In this document: positions 8,396 to 18,172 of the stretch, piece by piece
Numbering within the stretch: position 1 is the first letter of the stretch
Layout: each line of letters opens with the position of its first letter
Source: Thermodesulfatator atlanticus DSM 21156
GTDB lineage: Bacteria > Desulfobacterota > Thermodesulfobacteria > Thermodesulfobacteriales > Thermodesulfatatoraceae
NCBI RefSeq assembly: GCF_000421585.1
Contig: NZ_ATXH01000020.1
Span: 1-44,064 of the forward strand
Length of the DNA: 44,064 nt
Direction: 5' to 3'
The notes under the pieces: generated by a model
The model's input: only the letters and a program-made list of their open reading frames with translations
Databases searched by the model: none
Told to the model about the DNA's origin: nothing
Made by a program: the position numbers and the translations under genes

Positions 8396-9328
8396 ATGTT
8401 CATAGAAAAAAAGACCATTATAGAGCTTATTGAAGGCAAAGTAGATGTATTTTCCGCCTTATTTGAGGCCAAAAAACTCAAAGAAAAGTATTTTGGAAAC
8501 CAGGTCGAAACCTGCGCTATTGTAAACGCCAAAAGTGGGCGCTGCCCTTCAGACTGCAAGTTTTGTGCCCAGGCAAAAGACTATCGCACAGGCGCACCGG
8601 AATATCCTTTACTATCTGAAAAAGAACTTCTTAGCGCCATAGAAAACGCCGCTTACTCAGGGATTGACCGCTTTAGCCTGGTAACAAGCGGCATAAAACC
8701 CTCTCCCAAAGATTTAAAAAAGATTTTGGCGGTGATTGAAAAGGCGCGCGAAAAATTCCCCAAGCTCAAACTCTGTGCATCCTTAGGACAACTTGGAATA
8801 GATGAGCTTAAAGCCTTAAAAGAAGCCGGACTTTCCCGTTACCATCACAACCTTGAAACCGCAGAAAGTTTTTATCCTGAAATTTGCACTAAACAGGATT
8901 GGAGGGAAAGACTTCGCACCGCAGCCAGGGTCAAGGAAATCGGGCTTTCCCTTTGCTGCGGCGGGATCTTTGGCTTAGGAGAAAAAGCCACCCAGGTAAT
9001 TGAATTTGCCGAAACTTTGAAAAAACTTGCTCCAGATTCGATCCCGGTTAATTTTTTACACCCTATTTGTGGCACTCCTCTTGAAAAGGCATCATTTCTT
9101 ACCCCGCAAAAGGCCCTGGCCGTCCTCGTAGTGCTTAGATTTTTTCTGCCTGACAAGGAAATTCGTGTGTGTGGCGGAAGAGAATATAATCTTAGGGATC
9201 TTCAAGCCCTCTGTCTTTTCCCGGCCAATGCCCTGATGGTTGGCAATTATTTGACTACCCACGGGAGGAATCTAGAAACAGACAAGATTATGATTGAAGA
9301 CTTAGGTTACCGCAGCAATTTAAGATAA
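8396..9328 (+). CDS. bioB: biotin synthase BioB
   Basis: 310 aa radical SAM enzyme inserting sulfur into dethiobiotin. The CPSDCKFCAQ motif supplies the CX3CX2C ligands of the SAM-bound 4Fe-4S cluster. CSLG-type barrel strands, YHHNLETAESFYPEIC, CCGGIFGLGE and the late GGREYNL motif match the family, including the Arg/Cys ligands of the second cluster. Length is normal. It is monocistronic: a terminator follows directly and the upstream gene is divergent. No BirA operator is recognised. Confidence 0.95.
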   Translation: MFIEKKTIIELIEGKVDVFSALFEAKKLKEKYFGNQVETCAIVNAKSGRCPSDCKFCAQAKDYRTGAPEYPLLSEKELLSAIENAAYSGIDRFSLVTSGIKPSPKDLKKILAVIEKAREKFPKLKLCASLGQLGIDELKALKEAGLSRYHHNLETAESFYPEICTKQDWRERLRTAARVKEIGLSLCCGGIFGLGEKATQVIEFAETLKKLAPDSIPVNFLHPICGTPLEKASFLTPQKALAVLVVLRFFLPDKEIRVCGGREYNLRDLQALCLFPANALMVGNYLTTHGRNLETDKIMIEDLGYRSNLR

Positions 9329-9352
9329 AAGGCGGCCTAAGCCGCCTTTTAT
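9329..9352. terminator. bidirectional Rho-independent terminator
   Basis: GGCGGC-CTAA-GCCGCC hairpin at 9331-9346, with an A-run before it and TTTT after it. It lies between the convergent bioB (+) and zinc-ribbon (-) genes and can serve both. Confidence 0.85.
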
Positions 9353-10170
9353 TCTTCCTTGGCCTTTTTGGCTTTCTTCTTTTTCCTGGTTTTTTTGGCC
9401 TTTTCAGGTTCTTCTTCTTGAGACGCCTCTTCTACTTCGGGGTCCCCTGGAAGAACTTCTGCATATTCTTTCTTAAAAAAGATGATACGTTGGCAAATAG
9501 GGCATTCGTAAATTTTGTCATCGCGTTGAAGCTCGTTGTAGAGCTGCGGCGGTATGTTCATGTGACAGCCATCGCAAACCGCATTCATAACAGGCACTAC
9601 TGCGAGCCCGTGTCTTCGCGATTTGATAAATTCGTAGCGCTTAAGCAAATTGGTCGGAATCTTGTTAGCAATGCTTTCACGCTCTTTCCAGATGCCGTCT
9701 CTTTCTTTGTCAAGTTCAGCACACTTGGCGTCGTATTTCGCCCTTTCCTCTTCGACTTTTTTCTCAAGATCGCCGATTTCTTTTTTAACTTCCTCTTTTT
9801 TCTTAGAGAGTTCTTCAACGCGTTCCATCATGTGAATGAGTTCTTCTTCTCGCTTTTTGTTGGCCTTTTTAATTTCTTCTATCTCTTTTAAAAGGGCCTG
9901 ATACTCCCGCTGGGCCTTGACTTCCATAAGCCTCGTCTGACTTTTTTTAAGACGCTGATACTCCTGCTCGAGCTCTTCTTCAAATTTCCGACGCTGAAAT
10001 TGCAACTCTTCAATCTCATTCTCTAGGGCTTGAAGTTCTTTTTTCTTTTGAGCTAAAGCTTCTTCTGCGGCCTTAAGAGACTCTGGAAATTCTTCCTTGG
10101 CCTTATCAAGTGATAAAATTTTAAGGTCAATCTCTTGAAGCTTGATTAGATTTACAATTTCCTCCCGCAC
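9349..10170 (-). CDS. coiled-coil C4-type zinc-ribbon protein
   Basis: 273 aa. Residues ~1-185 are a long, highly charged coiled coil. They are followed by a zinc ribbon with two Cys pairs (CDGC and CPIC, separated by HMNIPPQLYNEL and a short linker) and a Lys/Glu-rich tail. This is the widespread zf-RING_7/CdsZ-like family, often found beside Nif3-like genes as here. Its role is poorly known; regulatory or RNA/ribosome-related functions have been proposed for relatives. It starts 17 bp downstream of the Nif3-like gene, so the two are probably one transcription unit. Confidence 0.85.
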   Translation of the reverse strand: MREEIVNLIKLQEIDLKILSLDKAKEEFPESLKAAEEALAQKKKELQALENEIEELQFQRRKFEEELEQEYQRLKKSQTRLMEVKAQREYQALLKEIEEIKKANKKREEELIHMMERVEELSKKKEEVKKEIGDLEKKVEEERAKYDAKCAELDKERDGIWKERESIANKIPTNLLKRYEFIKSRRHGLAVVPVMNAVCDGCHMNIPPQLYNELQRDDKIYECPICQRIIFFKKEYAEVLPGDPEVEEASQEEEPEKAKKTRKKKKAKKAKEE

Positions 10171-10187
10171 TATTTACCTCCTCTTCA

Positions 10188-11306
10188 TTAAAATACCGGT
10201 AAAAAGGGTGATTTTTCTTTTAAAACAAAAACTTCAAGGTCTAAATCCCTTGCAGCAGCCCATGACTTTATAAACTCTGCCATTTGGGGCACGATAAAGA
10301 TTTCAGACTCAAAATGCCCACAGGAAATAAGGCTAAGGCCCAAGGTTTCTGCCTCGCGCGCCTGATGGTACTTGACTTCCGCCGTAATATAAACCTCTGC
10401 ACCACGGTCATAAGCCCTTTTAAAAAGTTCGCCTCCTGCCCCTGCACAAAGGGCTACTTTTCTTACGAGTTTTTGGGGATCTCCCACCATAAAAACAGCC
10501 TTTGATTGCAAAACCTCTGAAACTTTAAGGGCAAGCTCTCGCAAAGTAATTTCCAGAGGCAGCAGGCCCACCCTTCCCAGACCAACCTTGGCATCTCTGG
10601 TCTCTAAAGGCAAAACATCAAAGGGCACTTCTTCGTAGGGATGAATTTCTTTAATTTTCGAAATAATCTTTGGGAGTTGATAGCCAGGGACCAGAAATTC
10701 AAGCTTGGTTTCAGGGACTACGTTTAGTTTTCCGCTCTCACCCACAAAAGGTTTAGCATCTTCTTCAGGGAAAAAACTCCCTTTACCTTCCACCGCAAAA
10801 GAGCAAGCATAGTATTTGCCCCGAAAAGAAGTCTTTTCTTCGAGTAAAATTTGCCTGATCTTTTCTTCATAACCCTTGGGGACATAAAGAGAAACAAGAT
10901 ACTTGGCGGCACCTTTGCTTGGAAGTATGGCACGCTCGACTTTTAGGTGAAGAAGCTTTGCCAAAATGTCGCTTACGCCTTCCTGCGCAGCATCGAGGTT
11001 AGTGTGAAGAGAAATAAGGGAAATATTTTTTTCACAAAGTGTTTTTATAGCACTTCCTGGCCAGCTATCCCAGCAAATATTTTTGATACTTTTAAACAAG
11101 AAAGGATGGTGGGTAACAAGGCAATCTAAGCCGTAAGAAATCGCCTGAGAGAGGGTCTGTGGGGTAAGATCAAGGGCAAAACCGAGCTTTTTGACTTTTG
11201 CTTTTAAAGAACCGAGCTGAAGACCAACGTTATCCCAATCTTCAGCCAGCGTGTTTGGTGTCCATTCTTCAAAAGCTCTGGTTATCTCTTCAACTGTAGT
11301 TGCCAT
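10188..11306 (-). CDS. Nif3-like dinuclear metal-centre protein
   Basis: 372 aa, the long form with a middle PII-like domain (about residues 125-230) inserted between the two Nif3 halves. Metal-ligand regions visible are DNVGLQLG, VTHHPFLF, SLHTNLDAA and the late GHFESEIF. Relatives bind two metals and form toroidal hexamers; some act as GTP cyclohydrolase 1 type 2-like proteins, but the activity is not established. It is followed by the zinc-ribbon gene, a common pairing. Confidence 0.88.
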   Translation of the reverse strand: MATTVEEITRAFEEWTPNTLAEDWDNVGLQLGSLKAKVKKLGFALDLTPQTLSQAISYGLDCLVTHHPFLFKSIKNICWDSWPGSAIKTLCEKNISLISLHTNLDAAQEGVSDILAKLLHLKVERAILPSKGAAKYLVSLYVPKGYEEKIRQILLEEKTSFRGKYYACSFAVEGKGSFFPEEDAKPFVGESGKLNVVPETKLEFLVPGYQLPKIISKIKEIHPYEEVPFDVLPLETRDAKVGLGRVGLLPLEITLRELALKVSEVLQSKAVFMVGDPQKLVRKVALCAGAGGELFKRAYDRGAEVYITAEVKYHQAREAETLGLSLISCGHFESEIFIVPQMAEFIKSWAAARDLDLEVFVLKEKSPFLPVF

Positions 11307-11323
11307 TTTTTGAGCAAAAATAA

Positions 11324-11347
11324 AAGGTGCATTAGGTAATGCACCTT
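11324..11347 (-). terminator. terminator downstream of the CAU tRNA
   Basis: Perfect 11-bp palindrome AAGGTGCATTA-GG-TAATGCACCTT. On the minus strand it follows the tRNA 3' end by 6 bases and is followed by TTTATTTTTG. Confidence 0.8.
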
Positions 11348-11353
11348 AAAAAT

Positions 11354-11430
11354 TGGTGGGCCCACCTGGACTCGAACCAGGGACCTACCGGTTATGAGCC
11401 GGTGGCTCTAACCAGCTGAGCTATGGGCCC
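11354..11430 (-). tRNA. tRNA with CAU anticodon (elongator Met or Ile2)
   Basis: 77 nt including an encoded CCA. The acceptor stem is GGGCCCA/TGGGCCC, the D arm is AGCTCAGCTGGTTAGAGC, the anticodon loop is CTCATAA with a CCGG-based stem, and the T arm is GGTTCGAGTCC. It is not an initiator because the first acceptor pair is matched. CAU could be elongator methionine, or isoleucine if C34 is changed to lysidine by TilS; the sequence alone does not decide this. Confidence 0.93.
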
Positions 11431-11544
11431 ACAAAACCAATTTTCATCCTAAAATGTATCCTTATCCATCTATTTGTCAACTGAGAGTATCTATTTACCC
11501 TTACTTTAATCGGAAACTTAAGAACGAACCCATAAAAATATTAA

Positions 11545-11564
11545 CGGGCGGCTTAAGCCGCCCG
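11545..11564 (-). terminator. terminator of the rpsU-mutS2-dnaG-rpoD cluster
   Basis: CGGGCGGC-TTAA-GCCGCCCG hairpin 49 bp downstream of the rpoD stop, followed on the minus strand by TTAATATTTTTA. Confidence 0.8.
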
Positions 11565-11612
11565 CTTAAATGAAATAAAGACAACTCTAACGAAAATGTA
11601 AGACCGTAGGAT

Positions 11613-13289
11613 TTAAGGATTTTTAATGAAAGCACGCAATTTACGGCTTCTGCTCGGATGTCTAAGTTTACGCAAAGCCTTAGCCTCTATCTGGCGAATC
11701 CTTTCACGCGTTACCCTAAATTCTCTACCAACTTCCTCTAGGGTGTGTTCCCCACGTTCGCCAATACCAAACCGCATACGAAGGACTTTCTCTTCCCTGG
11801 GCGTAAGGGTGGAGAGCACACGCCTTGTTTGCTCAATAAGGCTTAAAGAAATGGCGACCTGATCAGGGGCAGGCACGCGCTGGTCTTCGATAAAATCACC
11901 TAAATGGGAATCCTCGTCCTCTCCAATAGGCGTTTCAAGTGAAATGGGCTCTTTGGCAATCTTCAGGATTTTGCGAACTTTTTCTACAGGAAGTTCCATG
12001 CGCTCGGCTATCTCTTCGGGGGTTGGTTCCTGGCCGGTTTCCTGATAAATCTGAAGCGATACCCGCACAAGCTTGTTAATGGTTTCAATCATGTGCACCG
12101 GAATTCTTATAGTACGAGCCTGATCAGCAATGGCCCTGGTAATAGCCTGTCTTATCCACCAGGTGGCATAGGTGCTGAACTTATACCCCCTGCGATAGTC
12201 GAATTTTTCAACCGCTTTCATCAGCCCGATATTGCCCTCTTGGATAAGGTCAAGAAATTGAAGGCCTCGGCCGGTATATTTTTTGGCAATGGAAACTACC
12301 AGACGAAGATTGGCCTTTACCAGTTCGTCTTTGGCCTCTCTTGCCTTTTTCAAAGACTTCTCAACATCAGCAGCCACTTTCTCAAGAGTCTTGATTGGGA
12401 GCCCTGCCTCTTCTTCGGCTTCTTTCATAGCTTTTTTGGCAAGAAGATAACGCGCACGCAAATTGAGAAACCGGTCCATGTCAAGGCCTAGCTTGGCTGC
12501 GGCATTTTCTATCTCAGAAAAATTACCATTAGTGCGTTGGAAATAAGCCACCAGACGCGCAAGCGAATGCCCTGAGTCCTTCTCACAGGCCTTGAGTTCT
12601 TTCTGGGCCTTTCTGATCTTTTCGTAACTTTTAAGAATTGGCGCGGTAATTCTTTCGATACAGCGTTTGTCAAGTCGCACCTGGCAAAGACGCGCAATTA
12701 TTTCTTCCCTGAGCTTACGCGCCCGCTGACGCATTCTGACCCTTGCCTGTTTGCTTTCAGTAGTAGTAAGAGCTTCTTCCAGGCTAAGGAGGTCCCGAGC
12801 TACACATCTGACTTCAAGGAGCAAACCACGAAGCCCCTGGCTTCTTTGCTCAACATCAGCTTCGTTATCTGTAAAACAATCATCAAGATCTCGAACTATT
12901 TCTCGCGCCTTAAGTTTTCCTGCAAAAAACTCCTCACAAATGTTAAAAATCTCCTGCACCACCCCCCTCGCTTTAATGGCAGCTTTTAACGCATCCTGCT
13001 CCCCTTGTTCAATTATCATGGCCACCTGCACTTCTTCCTCTCTGGAGAGAAGACGAGCTCGGCCCATTTCTCTGAGATAGAGTTTTACGGGATCAGAACG
13101 TGACACGTCTTTGATCACTTCTTCAGTGATCTCTTCAACAGGTTCTTCTTCCACCTTGCTTATTTCAAGGCTTTCCAGTAAATCAGCAACTTCTTCCAGC
13201 TGAGTCAGAGGCTTCATGATGGCCTCTTTTTTGGTTTGCCCCCCTCCTAACCCGTTTAAATCCACCAAGTTTCTGGTGAGGTCTGCCAT
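11613..13289 (-). CDS. rpoD: RNA polymerase primary sigma factor RpoD (sigma-70)
   Basis: 558 aa. Regions in order: a short N-terminus, region 1.2 ([16 protein letters not shown]), a non-conserved region rich in Arg/Glu, region 2 ([13 protein letters not shown], then [20 protein letters not shown] and the -10 reading [14 protein letters not shown]), region 3 and region 4 ([19 protein letters not shown] helix-turn-helix for -35 recognition). It is last in the macromolecular synthesis cluster and starts 21 bp after dnaG. The start used here has an AGGGAGGGGG-type ribosome binding site upstream. Confidence 0.96.
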   Translation of the reverse strand: MADLTRNLVDLNGLGGGQTKKEAIMKPLTQLEEVADLLESLEISKVEEEPVEEITEEVIKDVSRSDPVKLYLREMGRARLLSREEEVQVAMIIEQGEQDALKAAIKARGVVQEIFNICEEFFAGKLKAREIVRDLDDCFTDNEADVEQRSQGLRGLLLEVRCVARDLLSLEEALTTTESKQARVRMRQRARKLREEIIARLCQVRLDKRCIERITAPILKSYEKIRKAQKELKACEKDSGHSLARLVAYFQRTNGNFSEIENAAAKLGLDMDRFLNLRARYLLAKKAMKEAEEEAGLPIKTLEKVAADVEKSLKKAREAKDELVKANLRLVVSIAKKYTGRGLQFLDLIQEGNIGLMKAVEKFDYRRGYKFSTYATWWIRQAITRAIADQARTIRIPVHMIETINKLVRVSLQIYQETGQEPTPEEIAERMELPVEKVRKILKIAKEPISLETPIGEDEDSHLGDFIEDQRVPAPDQVAISLSLIEQTRRVLSTLTPREEKVLRMRFGIGERGEHTLEEVGREFRVTRERIRQIEAKALRKLRHPSRSRKLRAFIKNP

Positions 13290-13310
13290 AAACCCCCTCC
13301 CTTTTGATTT

Positions 13311-15014
13311 TTAATGACAAACACGACATAGCTCCTGGTACTCCCTTAAGAGACGAAGGGCCTCTTCTTCCTGCCCCGCGGCCTCCGCCTCTTTGATGGC
13401 CTTTTTTATCTCAGAAAGCCTTTTTTTATTTTTCCTGCGTGCAAGCCAGGCCTTGATCTCACAAACTACACGCTCTGGAGGAATGTCCTCAAAAGGAGGT
13501 GGTGAAAGAAGAATCTCGCTTAAAAGCCCCTGAAGCTCAAGGTCATCAAGGGTGATGTCCACGTAAGTCTTGTCTTCGATTTCAGCAAGAATCTCTAGCA
13601 AACGCCTATATCGTTCGTCCTGAATCGCTTCTGAAATACCTTCTGACATTAGCTCTCCCACGTATTTGGGAAAATGGACCAGAAATTCGATGACTACCCG
13701 CTCAGAATATTTCTTTCCAAGAGAATTTTTCACATGAGGACAAATCGCTTTGGTAGATAAAGAACTGCGCAAGGACGTTTCAGAAACCCCAATGCGTTCT
13801 GCCACCTTGGCAAGACAGAGCTCATAAAGCACTGGATCAGAAATAGCCTCAAGTGCCGGCTTAATCTCTTTGAAAAGGGAAAGCCTACCCTGAGGAGTCT
13901 TGGGAAAACGCGGGGAAAGGACCTCCACCATGAAATCGAAAATCTCTTTGGCTTTTTCGGTAAGGGCACGAAAAGCCACTTCTCCATAACGAAGCACAAA
14001 AGAATCCGGGTCCTCTCCAGAAGGAAGCACAATCACCTTGGGGAACAAGCCTTCATTCAAAAAGATAGGAGCCGCCCGCAGCGCAGCCTTAATTCCTGCT
14101 TCATCTGCGTCAAAAACTAGATACCAGTCTTTGGCAAGGGAACGCAAAAGTCTTGCATGATGAGGGGTAAGCGCGGTCCCAAGGGTAGCAACTGCCTCGC
14201 GCACGCCAGCCTCATAAAGAGAGAGTAAATCAAAATAGCCCTCCACCACAAAACCCATCTTTGCTTCGCGAATGTGAGCACGCGTCTGATAAAAACCATA
14301 AAGAATTGATCCCTTGTGATAAATGGGGGTCTCAGGGGTGTTTAAGTACTTAGGCTCGCCGGTATCTAAGATTCGGCCACCAAATCCTGCTACCCTGCCA
14401 GATTGGTCAAAGATGGGAAAGATGAGTCGGTCCCGAAAGCGGTCATAGTAGCTTCCGTCAGCGCGTTTAGCCAAAAGCCCGGCAGTTTCTGCCAAAGAAA
14501 GATCAACTCCCGCCATTTTTAGATGTGAGGCAAGACTATCGTAGGAAGCCGGGGCATAGCCCAAACCAAAGGCTTTGGCAACTTTCTGAGAAAGCCCTCT
14601 TTCTTTAAGGTAGTTTCGCACCCGCTCCCCTGCCCGGGAGGCCCAGAGCATGTTTTCAAAAAAGCGCCTGGCTTTTTCATTTATTTCAAAAAGCTTGGCC
14701 CGCTTGCCTTCATTCTCTTTTGATTCAAAAGAAATGGGGATATTAAAACGTGCGGCTAGCTCTTTGACAGCACTTACGAAATCAAGGTTGTGAAACTTCA
14801 TGTAAAAAGCGATGACATCTCCGCCTACGCCACAACCAAAACAGTGAAAGATTTGGCGCTCCTCATTTACGGTGAAAGACGGTTTTTTATCCGCATGGAA
14901 AGGACAAAGCCCCAGGTAATTGCGGCCGCTGCGCTTAAGGGACACGTGTTCCCCGATGACTTCGACAATATTGGCTACTTCTTTTATTTGCCGAGCAGCC
15001 TCTTTAAGGCTCAC
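13311..15014 (-). CDS. dnaG: DNA primase DnaG
   Basis: 567 aa. An N-terminal zinc-binding domain (CPFHADKKPSF then FHCFGCGVGGD, Cys-His-Cys-Cys) is followed by the RNA polymerase core with a Toprim fold (FVVEGYFDLLSL, then VFDADEAGIKA) and a C-terminal DnaB-interaction region with a helical tail. All catalytic acidic residues are present. It synthesises primers for replication. The start codon overlaps the mutS2 stop by 4 bp (ATGA), so the two are translationally coupled. Confidence 0.95.
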   Translation of the reverse strand: MSLKEAARQIKEVANIVEVIGEHVSLKRSGRNYLGLCPFHADKKPSFTVNEERQIFHCFGCGVGGDVIAFYMKFHNLDFVSAVKELAARFNIPISFESKENEGKRAKLFEINEKARRFFENMLWASRAGERVRNYLKERGLSQKVAKAFGLGYAPASYDSLASHLKMAGVDLSLAETAGLLAKRADGSYYDRFRDRLIFPIFDQSGRVAGFGGRILDTGEPKYLNTPETPIYHKGSILYGFYQTRAHIREAKMGFVVEGYFDLLSLYEAGVREAVATLGTALTPHHARLLRSLAKDWYLVFDADEAGIKAALRAAPIFLNEGLFPKVIVLPSGEDPDSFVLRYGEVAFRALTEKAKEIFDFMVEVLSPRFPKTPQGRLSLFKEIKPALEAISDPVLYELCLAKVAERIGVSETSLRSSLSTKAICPHVKNSLGKKYSERVVIEFLVHFPKYVGELMSEGISEAIQDERYRRLLEILAEIEDKTYVDITLDDLELQGLLSEILLSPPPFEDIPPERVVCEIKAWLARRKNKKRLSEIKKAIKEAEAAGQEEEALRLLREYQELCRVCH

Positions 15015-17335
15015 ACGGCCTCCTCTTTGGTAGCTAATTCTACGATGGTAACCGCCTCGCCCCCCTCAAAACTCTCCCCTGGCCTCATGCTGGCCACCTG
15101 GGCGTGGCCTTTTAAAAAAGAGCGCACCGCCCGCATAAGACGTCCGGTGCCAAGGCCATGGATTATTGTCAGACGGGTCTTTCCCTGTAAAAAGGCAGTA
15201 TCAAGGGCTTTTTCGAGAAGGGGAAGAGCTTCATCAACAGTGAGACCAATGAGGTTAATGGCGTCCTGGGCTTCTGTTTCCGCAGCGACCTTATACGTGC
15301 TGCGCTTGGGCTGTTTCTCATCAGTTAGAACTATAAGCTCTTTTGGATGAACTTCCACCCTAAAAGGCCCTACCTGTACCTCACAAACGTTGTCTTTGAC
15401 CCGCAAAAGGCGTCCTTCCTGCCCTACCCTCTTAAGCTTAACCCTTGCCCCTGGTGTAAGAGGAGCTTCTTTTTCAGTGTCATCTGGGATAATTTCTCGG
15501 GTCTTTTCTCTGATGAAGGATGAAAATTCTTCGCTTGCCTTTTTCTCTTTTACTTTGCGGGATTTAAGCTCTGCAAGAAAACGCTTGAAGTCTTCGGTTA
15601 GCTTTATAATTTTTTCCTCAAATTCTTTGGTTAAAGCAGCTTCTTTGGCAGCAAACTTTTCTTTTAGTTCTTTCTCTAAGGAGACAAGCCTTTCTTTTTC
15701 CCTTTGAAGTGCTGCTTTTTCCTTCTCAAGGGCCTTTTTCTCTCGGGAAAGTTCCTCAAGCTTTAAGCGCAGGTTTTCAAGTACTTCTTTAAAAGTTCGG
15801 TCTTCCCGGCTCAAATAAGAATGTGCCCGGTTTATCAGGTCTTCAGGCAAACCAAGTCTCTTTGCCAAGGTAAGCCCTTGAGAGAGCCCTGCCACCCCGT
15901 AGAGGAAACGATAAGTAGGCTTTCCGGTTTTTTCGTCAAAGCTAACGGCAAGGGGTAAAATCCAGTCTTTGGCAAAGGAAAAGGCCTTTAAGGCCTCGTA
16001 ATGGGTGGTGGCGATGACCCTTGCCCCGCGTCTGTAAAGCTCTTCAAGCACCGCCATAGCAAGGGCTGCACCTTCTTCTGGAGCAGTGCCCCGACCTATT
16101 TCATCAAGTAGAAAAAGCCTGCGTGGGCCAGCCTCTGAAAGGGCTTCTTTTAGGTTTTTTACGTGTGCTGAAAAAGAACTTTCGTTAGCAGCAAGGTCCT
16201 GCTCATCGCCTATATCTACAAAAAGGCCTTCGAAAATCGGGATTTCGCTGGCAGAGGAAGCAGGGATGGGAATGAGACTTTGCGCCATCACCACCAAAAG
16301 CCCTACGGTTTTAAGGGCAACGGTTTTACCCCCCATGTTGGGCCCGCTGATAACCACCACGGGTTTTTCCGAAGGGAAGACAAAGTCATTGCGCACGACT
16401 TCCCTTCCAGCAAGCAAAAGAAGGGGATGTGCAGCCTCGCGCAAGACAAGGGCTCCGTCTTCTTTAAAAGCAGGCAAGTGGCCTTTTATGCGTTCTGCAA
16501 AAAGGGCCTTGGCAGAAAGGATGTCTATCTCGGCAAGTGTTTCTTCAAGCTGTATAAGCTCCGCGGTATTTTGGGCGATTTCTTCTGAGACTTCGCGCAA
16601 GATGCGTTCTATTTCGCGCTCTTCTTCACGTTTAAGGGCTTCTATTTCGTTGGTGATTTGGACAATTTCAAGGGGCTCAATAAAAACCGTAGCCCCACTT
16701 GCGGAAACATCGTGAAGGATTCCCGGCACTTTGGCCTTGGCTTCTGCCTTTACCGGAAAACAAAAACGCCCTCTGCGCTGAGTAACAAGTTCCTCTTGTA
16801 AGAAGCCCGCCTTGGCAAATTTTTTGAGAAGCTCATCAAGGCGCTTGCGGAGCCTTTCCTCGGCTTTGACTTGAGCCTTTTTAAGGGAAAAAAGCCTAGG
16901 GCTTGCGTCAGGCCTTAAGCCTTTTTCGTCAAAAAAGGTGTCGAGAAAACGCCTAAGGTGAGTGATTCTAGGAAGCCTTGCGCGCAGGTCTTCCAAAGGA
17001 GAGAGCTTTTTCTGGGATAAATAAGACGAAAGATCTTTGGCCGTGTAAAGATAACGCCTTACAAGCTGGGCCTGAGAAATAGTAAGGAGCCCGCCCTTTT
17101 CCGCGCGACGCACCAGAGGCCCCAGCAAAGAAAGGGAAGGAATAGGAGGCCTTCCCTCTTCGGTGAAAAGTTCTACGAAGGCTTTTAGTTTTTGGGATTC
17201 TTTTTCTAGGAAAGAAATGTCGGTATGAGGAGTTAATTCTTTGATTTTCAACCTGCCAAGCTCTGTACGAGCTTCTTTGGCAAGGTATTCTTTAATTTTG
17301 CGGAACTCAAGTTTTTCGAGACTTTGTAATCTCAT
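15011..17335 (-). CDS. mutS2: endonuclease MutS2
   Basis: 774 aa. There is no MutS mismatch-recognition domain. It shows the lever/core helices, the ABC ATPase (Walker A SGPNMGGKT, Walker B FLLDEIGRGT, then ATTHYEAL), a long charged coiled coil at about residues 510-620 and a C-terminal Smr nuclease domain (LIGLTVDEAL, then IIHGLGTGRL). Family members suppress recombination or rescue collided ribosomes. Its position between rpsU and dnaG interrupts the classical rpsU-dnaG-rpoD order but keeps the same strand and tight spacing. Confidence 0.94.
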   Translation of the reverse strand: MRLQSLEKLEFRKIKEYLAKEARTELGRLKIKELTPHTDISFLEKESQKLKAFVELFTEEGRPPIPSLSLLGPLVRRAEKGGLLTISQAQLVRRYLYTAKDLSSYLSQKKLSPLEDLRARLPRITHLRRFLDTFFDEKGLRPDASPRLFSLKKAQVKAEERLRKRLDELLKKFAKAGFLQEELVTQRRGRFCFPVKAEAKAKVPGILHDVSASGATVFIEPLEIVQITNEIEALKREEEREIERILREVSEEIAQNTAELIQLEETLAEIDILSAKALFAERIKGHLPAFKEDGALVLREAAHPLLLLAGREVVRNDFVFPSEKPVVVISGPNMGGKTVALKTVGLLVVMAQSLIPIPASSASEIPIFEGLFVDIGDEQDLAANESSFSAHVKNLKEALSEAGPRRLFLLDEIGRGTAPEEGAALAMAVLEELYRRGARVIATTHYEALKAFSFAKDWILPLAVSFDEKTGKPTYRFLYGVAGLSQGLTLAKRLGLPEDLINRAHSYLSREDRTFKEVLENLRLKLEELSREKKALEKEKAALQREKERLVSLEKELKEKFAAKEAALTKEFEEKIIKLTEDFKRFLAELKSRKVKEKKASEEFSSFIREKTREIIPDDTEKEAPLTPGARVKLKRVGQEGRLLRVKDNVCEVQVGPFRVEVHPKELIVLTDEKQPKRSTYKVAAETEAQDAINLIGLTVDEALPLLEKALDTAFLQGKTRLTIIHGLGTGRLMRAVRSFLKGHAQVASMRPGESFEGGEAVTIVELATKEEAV

Positions 17336-17357
17336 GCTTAAGGGTTAGAACAAAGAA

Positions 17358-17384
17358 AACCCGGCTCCTAGACAGAGCCGGGTT
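17358..17384 (-). terminator. hairpin terminator/attenuator after rpsU
   Basis: AACCCGGCTC - 7-nt loop - GAGCCGGGTT, followed on the minus strand by GTTTTCTTTG. It sits between rpsU and mutS2. In other bacteria a partial terminator at this place lowers dnaG relative to rpsU; the same role is inferred. Confidence 0.75.
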
Positions 17385-17390
17385 AACGGG

Positions 17391-17594
17391 TTAGTCACGC
17401 TGTTTCATGCGTTTTAGGCGCTTTAGCAGCCTTTTACGCGCAGCCATGAGTTTTTTCTTGCGACGGACACTGGGCTTTTCGTAGTACTCGCGTTTTTTGA
17501 TTTCGGAAAGGATTCCTGCCTTCTCACACGCCTTCTTAAACCGCTTTAGCGCCTGTTCGAATGGTTCGTCTTCTCTAACGATTACTCCGGCCAA
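17391..17594 (-). CDS. rpsU: 30S ribosomal protein S21
   Basis: 67 aa, the usual S21 length and layout: acidic/hydrophobic start ([18 protein letters not shown]), central [12 protein letters not shown], and a very basic C-terminal helix ([19 protein letters not shown]). S21 binds near the 3' end of 16S rRNA in the 30S subunit. First gene of the macromolecular synthesis cluster. An AGGGAGGG ribosome binding site lies just upstream. Confidence 0.95.
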   Translation of the reverse strand: MAGVIVREDEPFEQALKRFKKACEKAGILSEIKKREYYEKPSVRRKKKLMAARKRLLKRLKRMKQRD

Positions 17595-17685
17595 AAAAAT
17601 TCCCTCCCTCCATATATGATGTCAAAAAAGCATAATAACATCCGAAAATTTCCTGTCAACAAAGAAATGTGGGCAAAATGAAGAT

Positions 17686-18120
17686 TCATTCATTTTTATA
17701 AACCGACTTTTCAGATAGGATAAGCTTTTCGAGAAAATGGTATAGAGGTTCCGGAAATTTTTGAAGGCGCCCTTCTTTGTTTACCGGAACGTGAACCGTA
17801 TATCCCGTGGCGTGTAGGACATCTTCCACCAAAAGTCGGTAATCAAAACGCACTTTATGGGGCTTTAGTTCGGTGAGTGCAGTCTCAATAAGGACAAGGT
17901 CATCGTAGCGCAGAGGTTTGCGATAACGCACGTGGGCTTCTACCACGGGAAGGATGAGATTTTCTTTTTCTTCGATCTCGCGGTAAGTAAGGCCCTTTGC
18001 GCGCAGGAGCTCAGTGCGGCCAATCTCAAAAAGGCGCAGGTAGTTGGCGTAATAGACCACACCGCCGCAATCGGTATCACCATAAATTACGCGATATTTT
18101 ACCCTTGCCACCGCGCTCAT
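17686..18120 (-). CDS. YbgC/FadM-type acyl-CoA thioesterase
   Basis: 144 aa hotdog-fold protein. The catalytic-loop signature YGDTDCGGVVYYANYLRLF, with the Asp in DTD, is followed by the long hotdog helix FEIGRTELLRAKG and beta strands. Members hydrolyse short- to medium-chain acyl-CoAs, and in Proteobacteria they associate with the Tol-Pal envelope system; no tol genes are near here. It is divergent from rsmB with only 52 bp between them, so the two probably share a promoter region. Confidence 0.88.
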   Translation of the reverse strand: MSAVARVKYRVIYGDTDCGGVVYYANYLRLFEIGRTELLRAKGLTYREIEEKENLILPVVEAHVRYRKPLRYDDLVLIETALTELKPHKVRFDYRLLVEDVLHATGYTVHVPVNKEGRLQKFPEPLYHFLEKLILSEKSVYKNE

Positions 18121-18172
18121 CAGGGCTTAAACCTACAGCAAGATTTCAGAAACACAAGGAGCTTAAAGGGCA

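Noticed and set aside
11354-11430. CAU tRNA as initiator tRNA
   Set aside because: The first acceptor pair is matched (G-C), unlike bacterial initiators.
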